Below, in pieces: positions 41,301 through 53,300 of a stretch of DNA of 64,000 bases. The stretch spans positions 62,001-126,000 of the forward strand of contig JAQFVV010006721.1 of the NCBI GenBank assembly GCA_028023455.1, written 5' to 3'. Both the position numbers and the translations under genes were made by a program. The first letter of the stretch is position 1. Every line of letters begins with the position of its first letter. Below the pieces are notes generated by a model. It did no database searches. It was not told the origin of the DNA and worked only from the letters and a program-made list of their open reading frames with translations. Origin of the DNA: Epiperipatus broadwayi (Eukaryota; Onychophora; Udeonychophora; Euonychophora; Peripatidae).

Positions 41301-44300
41301 TTTAAAAAAAACATTATACATAATATTTTGACATTATTAGATATTTTATTCATATTATCAATTTTCTAATAATTGATACATTAATTATTAATTATTTCTT
41401 ATCTAGAAAAAATAGTGAAAATTGTTAATAATAATTTTAATTATCATGAATAGCAATTATAATATGTAATGTGCTTTGAAGAAATCACTATTTTTTATTG
41501 AAGTATAGTTTATGATATTTAGTTTTATACTACAATTGTGTTTAGTTGGTCTTTTATAATGTTAATGGCAAATGATATTTTAAAAAGAAAAACGATTTTT
41601 AAATTTTGATTTTATTTTTTATCACAATTAGCCTATTTGGTCGTGGTTTGCAGACTGTACTGCCGCCGCCAGAGGGCGCGGCGACATCATCAACAACCGG
41701 CCTGAAAATGGCAAGTGATAATTTTTTTTACAAAACGCCTCAAAATCGACAAATAAAAATGCCTAAGGCAATATATGTACAGCAAATAAATCGAAAACTA
41801 CAAATTAAAAAAAAAGCAAGAAAATGCTAAAAAATTCAAATAATAAAACCAAAAAATCATGAAAATTCCATTACGAGCTATCCCCCCCCCCCCAAATAAA
41901 AAAAACGCCTCAAAATCGACAAATAAAAATGCCTAAGACAACATATGTACAGCAAATAAATCGAAAACAACAAATTAAAAAAAAATGCAAGAAAATGTTA
42001 AAAAATTCAAATAATAAAACCAAAAAACCATGAAAATTCTATCAAGAGATATACCTCCCTCTACAATCTGACAATTCACAAAACATGGCGGCCAAAAAAA
42101 GCGGGAAAATATGAAAAAATCAAATCATTTACCTTCAACATAAATATGCACCTAAGTTCATATTGAAAAGCAATTAATTGTTCTCTGGCTTTCAAATTAC
42201 AGCATATGTAAATGGAGCAGTAATATTTAAATAATCAAAAAGCAATCATTACCGACCCCTCCCCACTAATCAAAACGTAATAAATGGTATCAATATTTTA
42301 AGATTATTTAAGTAACAGACCTAATAAGAATTCATAACACAGATTAATACGTAGTAAGTGATTAAATATGGCAACAACGGACTAACTTTTATAAAATGTA
42401 CTAAATCTTATGAATATTTAAAAAATCAAACACTATTTGCACATGTGCTGTGCATTATTTAAGTAATAGATATAACTACTCAACACAGATTAATACAGTA
42501 CATAGTAAGCAAGTTTAAAAAAGAAAGTGGGAAAAATTACCTTGTTCCAAATTCGGTTCAGAGCCATTTGCACAATGATGACTCGATCATGATGTTCTGC
42601 AAAATGTAGCTTTGTTGGTAAATTTCTTAACACTTTTAGCAATGATGATTCCAGCAGATTAAAAAAATTATTTAATAGAAGGTATCTACAAACACTAGCA
42701 GAGTTATTTAAATCAAGTTATGCACACACATATATAATATCCCAATTCATTTTAAAAATAATAAGCAATTGTCCACTATATTCATATTATTTTCAATTAT
42801 GTTTTTATTTAAACAAAGTTGCAAGTGCATCTACATTTTTTAATGAGAGATGTGTAATTACAAACATGAAATCTTCTCTCCCCCCCCTTACTTGACAGCA
42901 AAAAAATATACCGTAAATACTTTTAAAAGAAAAGTCTTTCAACATCAAATTATTTATCTTTAAAGCAATTAATTGTTATCTGGCTTTCAAATTATGACAT
43001 ATGTAAATTGATCAATAATATTTAAATAAGAGCACACGTAAAAAAGGAATACACAAAAAATAATTACCAAAGTCTTTTGGAACAGATTTTAACACTAATA
43101 GTAAGATCAAATATGGCAGAAATTAGCTGGATAAAAAAATTTTGAGTTAAATTTTGCGCATATTTAAATGTTGTATTCTTCTCCATCAAAAAATAATCCT
43201 AATTAACTTTGTCAAAAAATAAACAATATCCCAACAACTTGTATTTCTAGCAGTACAAAATAATTAACACGTCAAAATAGAACAAAGCTGGTATTTCAAA
43301 AGTCTAGTTCACTTATGTTTTAATTAAATTTGTTGGCTTTGGAAATTATATTTTTGATGTAAAATCTCTATTACGTCATATACCCAAAAATAATACCGGT
43401 CATCCTTCTTTCAAAGTATGCACTTTCATTTTAAAAGAAGGATGACTATTAATTATTTTTGGGAAATATGACATAATAGAGATTTTACATCAAAAATATA
43501 ATTTCCAAAGCCAACAAATTTAATTAAAACATAAGTGAACTAGACTTTTGAAATACCAGCTTTGTTCTATTTTGACGTGTTAATTATTTTGTACTGCTAG
43601 AAATACAAGTTGTTGGGATAATGTTTATTTTTTGACAAACTTAATTAGGATTATTTTTTGATGGAGAAGAATACAACATTTTAGATATGCACAAACTTTA
43701 ACTCAAAACTTTTTTTCCCGCTAATTTCTGCCATATTTGCTCTTACTACTAGTGTTAAAATCTGTTCCAAAAGACTTTGGTAATTATGTTTTGTGTATTC
43801 CTTTTTTACATTGATTATTATTTAAATATTATTGATCAATTTACATATGTCATAATTTGAAAGCCAGATAACAATTAATTGCTTTAAAGATAAATAATTT
43901 GATGTTGAAAGACTTTTCTTTTAAAAGTATTTACAGTATATTTTTTGCTGTCAAGTAAAGGGGGGGAGAAGATTTCATGTTTGTAATTACACATCTCTCA
44001 TTAAAAAATGTAGATGCACTTGCAACTTTGTTTAAATAAAAACATAATTGAAAATAATATGAATATAGTGGACAATTGCTTATTATTTTTAAAATGAATT
44101 GGGATATTATATATGTGTGTGCATAACTTGATTTAAATAACTCTGCTAGTGTTTGTAGATACCTTCTATTAAATAATTTTTTTAATCTGCTGGAATCATC
44201 ATTGCTAAAAGTTTTAAGAAATTTACCAACAAAGCTACATTTTGCAGAACATCATGATCAAGTCATCATTGTGCAAATGGCTCTGAACCGAATTTGGAAC

Positions 44301-47300
44301 AAGGTAATTTTTCCCACTTTCTTATTTAAACTTGCTTACTATGTACTGTATTAATCAGTGTTTGAGTAGTTATATCTATTACTTAAATAATGCACAGCAC
44401 ATGTGCAAATAGTGTTTGATTTTTTAAATATTCATAAGATTTAGTACATTTTATAAAAGTTAATCCGTTGTTGCCATATTTAATCACTTACTACGTATTA
44501 ATCTGTGTTATGAGTTCTTAGTTTTAGAAAAGTCACTTAAATAAAATTTTTGGGGGAAGGGGATAGTCATTTTGAAACTACAAACTGTGATTTAATCTAT
44601 ATAACAGTGAAAAACAATTTCTTGAACAAAAAAAAATGCAACAAGGTAATTTTTCCATCTTCTCTTTTAAACTTACTATAATTCTATTTAATTACTTACT
44701 ACATATTAATCTGTGTTATGAATTCTTATTAGGTCTGTTACTTAAATAATCTTAAAATATTGATACCATTTATTACGTTTTGATTAGTGGGGAGGGGTCG
44801 GTAATGATTGCTTTTTGATTATTTAAATATTACTGCTCCATTTACATATGCAGTAATTTGAAAGCCAGAGAACAATTAATTGCTTTTCAATATGAACTTA
44901 GATGCATATTTATGTTGAAGGTAAATAATTTGATCTTTTCATATTTACCCGCTCTTTTTGGCCACCATACTTCTTGTGAATTGTCAGATTGTAGAGGGAG
45001 GTATATCTCTTGATAGAATTTTCATGGTTTTTTGGTTTTATTATTTGAATTTTTTAGCATTTTCTTGCATTTTTTTTTAATTTGTTGTTTTCGATTTATT
45101 TGCTGTGCATATGTTGTCTTAGGCATTTTTATTTGTCGATTTTGAGGCGTTTTTTTTATTTTGGGGGGGGGGGGTATAGCTCGTAATGGAATTTTCATGA
45201 TTTTTTGGTTTTATTATTTGAATTTTTTAGCATTTTCTTGCATTTTTTTTTAATTTGTAGTTTTCGATTTATTTGCTGCACATATATTGCCTTAGGCATT
45301 TTTATTTGTCGATTTTGATGATGTCGCCGCGCCCTCTGGCGGCGGCAGTACTGTCTGCAAACCACGACCATATAGGTCTTTTAATAATTAGAATCATACA
45401 AAAATATTATTTCAAAAAAATTATGAAGAAAATAGGAAAAGTGATAACAAATATTGATGAAAAGAACTAGAATTTCCTCGTTTAAATTATCTATATTAGT
45501 TAAATTCATCAAAAATGCTAAATTTAAATATGAAACAAAGGCTAGATTTAAATTGATTGAAATTAATAAAACGGAATGTGTAAAGTCTTAATTATTTAAA
45601 TTGTTACCTAATGGAGATCAGAACACAAATTAATATAGAACAATAAAAACAAACATCAGGGTTTTTTCTAACAGGACTTGTCGATTTGAAGTAAAATTAT
45701 AAATTTAACTTAAACATTCTGCAACCTGCTTAAATGCAGAGTAGGATTAGAAAAATGGATTAATACTTAAGTGGGGATTTGAACTCAGACTTTCAAGCAC
45801 ACTTTCCATCTTATACCACTGATGCACACTACCACATGCATATGAAAAAGATAATTGATCTCCAATATATGTATTTCATGCTGAACCAGCACTCATCACT
45901 TGGTCTGGATCATCTCCCACACATATATAAAAGAAATGCCAGCTTTATATTAAGATTGCAAATAGATTTTTTTTGTAAATTATTAACTTTTTGTCATAAT
46001 TGAGGATTTTTTTTTTTTTAAATATACTGTATATATATCCACACACATAAATTATATCAGTAGTTAGTGGCATTTATAGAATTGTGCAGCTTGAGAAATA
46101 GCCATCAGAAGAGCTAAATGATAAAACTAAATAAATCCTGATAATAACAATTATCAACAAATCTTTTTAATATTTAGCACATAGTATTTATATTTCACTT
46201 TTACAATCTGTTATTTTGGTAGACACACTTGTTATCACTATGGACAACTATTATGTAACTTTCTTTTTAAAAATCTTCTTAATTTCAAATGTACAAATTA
46301 TCACTTCTAATATTGCTCTCTGTTATCTACGGTAATTATAAGCTTATTTTTATTGATTCATTATAAGTATCACTTGCATCTCATGATTTCAATTGTAATT
46401 CATAGTTAATTTATTGCATAATATAGTAGAATCAAAAAGTTTATTATTCCGTATCCGGAATCTGCTATTTTACCACAACATTAAACCTTGCATACTTTAG
46501 TGCAGTGTTAAGAGTTGCAAAGTCTGAAGATGAAGATTCATAAATCATAACTCAACTTTATCACTTTTGATACTTGTACTTCATATGAATTCCCTAACAA
46601 TTCCATAATAATAATAAATTAATTAATTCTGTCGCATAAATGTAAAAAAGAAAAAAAAAATTTTTTTTGTCACGACGAATCTTACCTGAATTTTTTTTCA
46701 TTATTTTTATTCTGACTAATATTTCATAGAATGGGCTCCAAAATTTACAAACATTTTAATCAATACCATTTATTATTTTTATTAATTGACTCCTTCCTGA
46801 ATTTTTATTTTTGTAGTTGTATTAACACAAATAATTTTTTTTTAATAATAATATATATAATCAGCTATCAAATTAAATTCATTTTTTTATACAATAAAAA
46901 AAAAACAATGCCTATCATAATTTTGTGTTTAAATGCACATTTAGAAATATACCCCCCCCCCCTCATTCTGAATAATTTAATATTGTTGCAAGACCAGATA
47001 TCCATCTAGAACAGCAGTCATAAATTTATTGAATTTAATTATTGGTCAATAAAACTTTTTAATTATATATCAACTATAACATTTTTATTATTATCATATA
47101 ACACTAGATTTTTGCAAACTTGCTTTTACATCTCTGTTTCCTTTTGTTTTAAGTCATCATTTAATAGGGCTTTTTACTTATTTGGACACTTTTATAATAT
47201 CTACTAATTGTCAGATATCAAGTGGAAGTATACACATTTTCTAATGAGCAATCTTAACTAAAATAGGACATTGATTACTTTTTTTGTCAATCCTTAAACA

Positions 47301-50300
47301 GATATTCAAACTCCTGCCTCAAATTATATAATGTTAAAAATATATTTCTCCTGCAGTTTAATGCTTTAGTCTTTTATTTTTATATGAATTAAGAGATTGA
47401 ATTAATATTATATTTATTTTTACTAAAATATGCGATTTTTAAGACCGCTTTTAATTATTAGTTTGAATTTTATTTATTTATAGGAAAAAATAATCTTTAT
47501 TCTTATGAAATATTTGAAACATATTTTAAAACAGGAGAAAATAGTGCAATAATTTTATAACATTATTTTCTATAATTTACTAGTAATTTTGTCAATAAAG
47601 CTTCGTTGTTTTTCTGTTTTGCTTAATAATTCAATTTTTGAAATATATCTTAAATTCTAACTGAAGTGTATGTTGTTTTTTGAAACATTTTAGTTATTTT
47701 ATAATGTAAATCATATTTCAAAATATCTGAATATTCTTGTGTCTATTCTATTATCCAAATTACCTTTGCTTTTATTTAGTTTGGATAATCAATGTTTTCT
47801 TATTTTAATTAAGATTAATGGAATCTAAATTTTATTTACTAGAAATAAACAAGCAATTTGGATTGTGTATATATTGTTTTGTTTTGTTTTGTTTTTTTAC
47901 TTATTTAATTTTGATAGATGAATTTATGTATTATTTATGCAAACATAAAGCAAACTTTTCATTATGTAAAAATAAATTGTTAAATGTCTGATTTAAGCAG
48001 AGAAGTAAACTGTATTCATACTATATATACTTTTTATTTCTAATGTATATACAAATTTTAAATAACTAAATATTAGATTAATATTTTATTGTAAAATGTT
48101 ATTACCATTAATCAGCTTCTTAAGTTAAATCTGTTAATGCTTTTTTTTTGCTATTGCATTGGTATATCAAGTTTTCAATTTACAAATCATTCAATCTTGC
48201 CTTATTTTTCTATATAACAAAATTGAAATGGTATTGAAAGAAAACACTTTTTATTAAGATACATTCGTTCTTTTAACAGTATGCAAATAAAAGTAAAAAA
48301 CCTAGCTCATGTACATAGTACTAGTATGAAAACTATCTGGGATCTGGTTAGCATTAGCTTCTAAGGTCCATTGATTTTTCATGCCTTCATAGATAGCCGT
48401 ATGCAAAAGAAATAATTATAAAGTGGTTCAGCTTATAAAAATTATGATAGTTATTAAGAGATCATTAAAGAAATATGATAAAGTATATACATAACTGTGT
48501 GAATTTAATTTATGGCATAGAATTGAAAAAAAAAAAATTTTTTTTTTTTTCATTGTGCTGCTATTTTATGGTATAATAAATATTTTAATCACAAAAATCT
48601 TTTTTTAAATATGAATAATTTAATATTTTTTAAAATTTAAGGTGTAGTAGTTTTTTTCATTAGAAGATTACAAAGTTCAATCTTTTTGTTGATGGTTATT
48701 ATCAAAAGACATAATAATACTGTATTTAAATTTAAAAAATTATTAAAATTAGTTGTATTTTTCTGGTTAAAACATTTATTATATCTATTGTGATACATTT
48801 TTTTAAATATTTTTTTTTTGCTAACCCTTTCAACTTTTTTTTTTATTAGAATAGAATGTTTATAATGTAGGCAACAAAAATAATGTATGATAATAAAAAT
48901 TTAATATATTCAAATTGTATATTCTCAATACATTTTTTTATGAATATCTGTTATTTGATAAATAATTAAACAAGGCTTGTTTTTTTAAAGGGATGAAATT
49001 TGGGAAAAACTTCCTGGTAATCACCAAGTGACACTATTAGTTTTTCGTGAAGGAGATCAGATAAATTTTTTTCGTGTAGTAGACAAAGGAGATGGAACTT
49101 TAACACCTCTAACTGAATCTATAAGGTATTAATGATGATATGATTGTGTGTGTGATTATTAATTACTTTATACATTAACTGCTTTTTAACATCATTTTAA
49201 ACATGTGAACACTGGAGCCAAGTATCATGCTATATTTTGTTCTAAGCCCCTCTCATGTTCAAACGTATATATAGTATATAATAGCTCATGCTTTGTTGAT
49301 AAACATTGGTTAGAATAAAAAAATTATCACTTGCAGGCTTCTTGGTGGTTCTTGATGGTACTGCTGCGTCACCTAGCTGTCACAGTATGCGTAACCGACA
49401 ACTATCTAATATGTTTATTAATAATAAATTGATATGATATATATATATATATTTTACAGAATGTATATTCATTAAGAATAAAAAAAAACTAATCATATTT
49501 TTATTTTTAAAATAAAATAAATAGTGAAATATCTTTATTAAATATATTCTGGGCTATATAGAAACATAATAAATTAGTTTCTTTACCAAGAAGTTACAGC
49601 GCCCCTAATTATTTTAATGTTTTTGAATCAGTATTAACTTTAAGTATATTCTAAAATTTTGTAACATTTTTAGCAATTATTCATAGAAAATATTTTATTA
49701 CATACATTAAATTCAGAAAAAATAACAAAGGAGGAATAAAATGTGTATTTTCAAACTACTGCGTAGTAAATCGAAAGATTTCACGCTGTATGTTTGTAAT
49801 TTGAACTCAGTGAATTGAGTGTGAAGATATTTAAGATTCACGCTTTCAGATCTAAGTACTTTAGACTGGCTTGGATATGTAGAAAGACAAGTAAAGAAGA
49901 GGGTGGAACCACCCTTTTCTTGTTAAATTCTCTGTCTCAGTGTTTACGATCTGATTGGCTGTTGATAGTTATAAGCGCTTGAGAGGTTTGCAGTCTCTCA
50001 GTTTAATTTCAATATAAACTGAAGAAATTTTATAAATATATATAATCATGTATGGCACTCTTAGATGGAAAAATGGCTATTGGTATATTATAAAATTCAA
50101 TTACAAATTTTACTTATTTTTTTGAACATGATTGCATACAACACTCAGAGAAGGAAAAATGGCTGCCAAAGATCATAAAATTTGTGAATTTTAATGATTT
50201 ATTTTTAGATCTTCTGAAGAAAAAAAAGAATATTGTGTAGAAATTTTGCTTAGCCAAATTTTATTTTGAGAAAGAATTATTATATTGGCTTTAAATGAAA

Positions 50301-53300
50301 TTATTATATTGATTTTAAATGAGTAGCTTGTTTTACTTTTTTTGCTCAGTTTGATATTTAAAGGAAATTTGCATTCTAGTGCCTGAAATAAAAATACCTT
50401 TACTTATTTTTAAGAGTTGTAATTCCTGAATTTTGCCCAGAATTTTAATTCTTAAACACAATTTGAGGATTGACATTCGACTCTGAATAAGTATATATTA
50501 TTATTTTGATGATTTTATTATATACAAAGAACAATATTGTAATAATGCTTTGTTATATAATCAAATATTAATGAATGTAGTAATATTTTATTTTGTATAA
50601 AATAATAATAATGACCATAATATTTATACTTCGTTAATTCTAATAACTAACCTAAAATGATACACAATAGATACAAAATGAATTTCTAATAGCAATGATA
50701 AAATTCAAGATAATTAACATATTTTACCATACTTTTTTGAATATTGCATATATTCATGATGATGCTTTGCATGTATGAATGCTTAGCAAATAGCTTTGAA
50801 GTGAAATATATATGTATCATATATTAGTAAAAATCAATCGTATTTATTTTAAAATTATTTTCTCTAATATTGAAATCACATTTATTATGTACTCAATTTA
50901 TTTTAAAAAATTTTTTTAATAAAATGTATTAAAAAATTATTTATTTTCACTTGATTTTTTTATTTCTGGAGATTTAATAATCTTTGAAAAAATTTCATAC
51001 ATTATAGTAATAGGTTTTTTTTAGTTCGGTGCAAACAACTAAAAAAGCTTTATCTACAATTTCAATAGAGAATTAATTAAATGAAGTACTACTTTTATTT
51101 TTTTATATAAATACTGAATTAAATTGAAATTTTATTTTCATTTCAACTGAATAATGCTCTCCAATAAGAATTCAAAAAGACTTAATTATAAAGTTTTTAC
51201 AAAATAGTAATATTATCTACATAAAGGTATACTTTTTTTGGTAAAAGCCTGAAATCCGGGCACGATTGCTTGGGGCATTGTTTACGTGTCAAAACACATA
51301 AAAATGCCGTTTCGGCGGCCGCGGCCTTACAGGCTAATACAACATTTACGTATTGTATTAACCCATTGAGCTAGGCCGCTTTACATGACATCACACAAAA
51401 ATATTACGGCCTGTTTTGTGCTTTGAAGCTATTTATGCGTATTCATTTTTTTCATAGCTGATTACCGTATCACTTGAGAGTGTTTAAAACGGTACGACTT
51501 TTTCAAATCTCTGTAATAGAGTAATGTCATTTCGATTTTAAAAATGTTGTTAATTATTAAGAATTGTTATATGGTCCCCACCCTTCCCAAAAAAAAGATT
51601 AATATGTAAAAAAATTGGCAAAGTGTATGTTCAAACAGGCTTCGACAAAGCTCATGCGCTAAGTCATGCATCAGCGTGGTGGGGAAAATATTCGAGACTA
51701 CTAAAAGATCTGAGACGAGCGTGCAATTTTGAAACTTCTTCAGATAAATTGCCGAGTACAGAAAGTGTGTGAGATTGTGGTTTTTTTTTTTATTTTGTTA
51801 GGTACACGTAATGTCCACTTTTTATTACAGCAATAAAATCGAATAAATAATTTTAAAAAGTCCAAAGTTTGTGTCCCTTTTTTTTTGGTTTTTTATTTCA
51901 TTAGAAATTGACAAGTGTTTGGATTCAATTTTTTGCAGCGGGGTTAAAATAAATGACGACTGACTTTTTGTTAAGAACAACAAATTACGAAATACATCCC
52001 ACCCCCAAAAGCAGTTTATTGTAGAAGGCTAAAAAAAAAAAACGGTAATTCGAACAAAATAGAAATCAACGTAAAAAGTGAGAAAAAGTTGTTTCAAAAA
52101 AAAAAGAAAATAAAGGTTAAATTCTTGACTTTTTGGTTACACTTCTTTTTCCGAGTGTGGGTGGGAGTGGGTGTTTGAAAACAATTTTTTAATCGGCAAA
52201 AACACAAAAGTAAATTTGGATTTAATATTAAGAAAAACAATTACGTCAACCAAAAGGAAATCAAGATTCGAAACAAGTCTCAAAGTTGATTCTTTTTTTT
52301 CAGCGCTGTTAAAATAATTGACTATTTTTGTTGCCTTTTTGTTAATAATAAACAGTACGAATTCCCCCCCCTCCCCCGCTCAAAAAGCTGTTTCTTTTAG
52401 TAGCCAAAAAAAAAAAAAGGCTAATTCAAACATAATCTAAATCAAAGTGATAACAAGTTGTGTTTAAAAAAAAAAAAGTAAAATTAATAATAATAATAAA
52501 AAAAAAACATTTAGTCAAGGCAAAAAAATAAAAGAAAGGTAGAATTAAGTTCTAAACAAGTCGTAAATAATTGTATTCTATTTTTTCGGCGGTGGGATTC
52601 AAACATATTTTTTTGACGTCGTGAAACGGTCCGAAGTTTTAAAATGATAAAAAGAAAAAAAAATACAATTAGCAAAATTTGTTGAAAAAATATCAGGTTC
52701 CAACAAAAAACCCACAAAAAGTAACGAAAATGAATATCAAAATTTGTTTAATAATAAAGAAATCATGTTGTAAATGAAATAAAAATTATTCGTTTAATCA
52801 ATATTAGAAAAAAAAAAAAACCTTGTTGTATAAAAAAAGAAAAAAGTTGTGGCGGCCCGGTAACGTTATATTTCATTGATTTTGTCTAGCATCAACGCTC
52901 CAAGCGGCTTTGCCCGGATTTCAGGCTTTTACCCTTTTTTTTTTTACTATTAAACAAAAATGCTACTTACTTATTAAAGAAAAGTATGACTTTTTAAAAA
53001 ATTTATTGTCAATTAAAGTAATACAATACAACATTGGCTTGTTTTCCAAAAGTAAGTTAATTGAACTGTGATAGTTATAATTGTAAGTAAATCAAATGAA
53101 AACAGGCAAACTCTCCATAAAGTAGTGTCATTCAGTGTAAGCCAGAGTAATCAATGGATACCAGAAGACTAGTGCAGAAAATCCCTATCTAGTGCCTACT
53201 CATCCAATATCCCCAGACTAGTTTCTAACTTGTGGTTTTCATCAGTGAGGAGCCTTGGATCTGAGAGCACTCGCACCTAGATTTTATTATCTCTAAGATC

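Larger units (their letters stand above)
41632..45376. mobile_element. Giant palindrome (3.7 kb foldback element) in ZFAND4 intron 3
   Basis: The left arm (41632-about 43411) and the right arm (about 43433-45376) are almost identical inverted copies around a loop of about 20 bp. The tips read CCTATTTGGTCGTGGTTTGC and its complement. Each arm contains, from the tip inward, a GC-rich motif (GCCGCCAGAGGGCGCGG), two tandem copies of a block of about 170 bp with ACGCCTCAAAATCGACAAAT, and then unique AT-rich sequence. The right arm alone has an extra stretch of about 170 bp (44515-44690) that partly repeats its neighbour. No transposase frame is seen. It could be a foldback transposon, a MITE with giant TIRs, or an inverted duplication of a non-autonomous element. 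Confidence 0.88.

Noticed and set aside
45273-45470. Open frame at the right tip of the palindrome
   Set aside because: Crosses the palindrome boundary into flanking DNA and has no counterpart in the other arm.
52511-52717. 68-codon - strand frame in TIR element 2
   Set aside because: Phe/Leu-rich product of A homopolymers; not a transposase.
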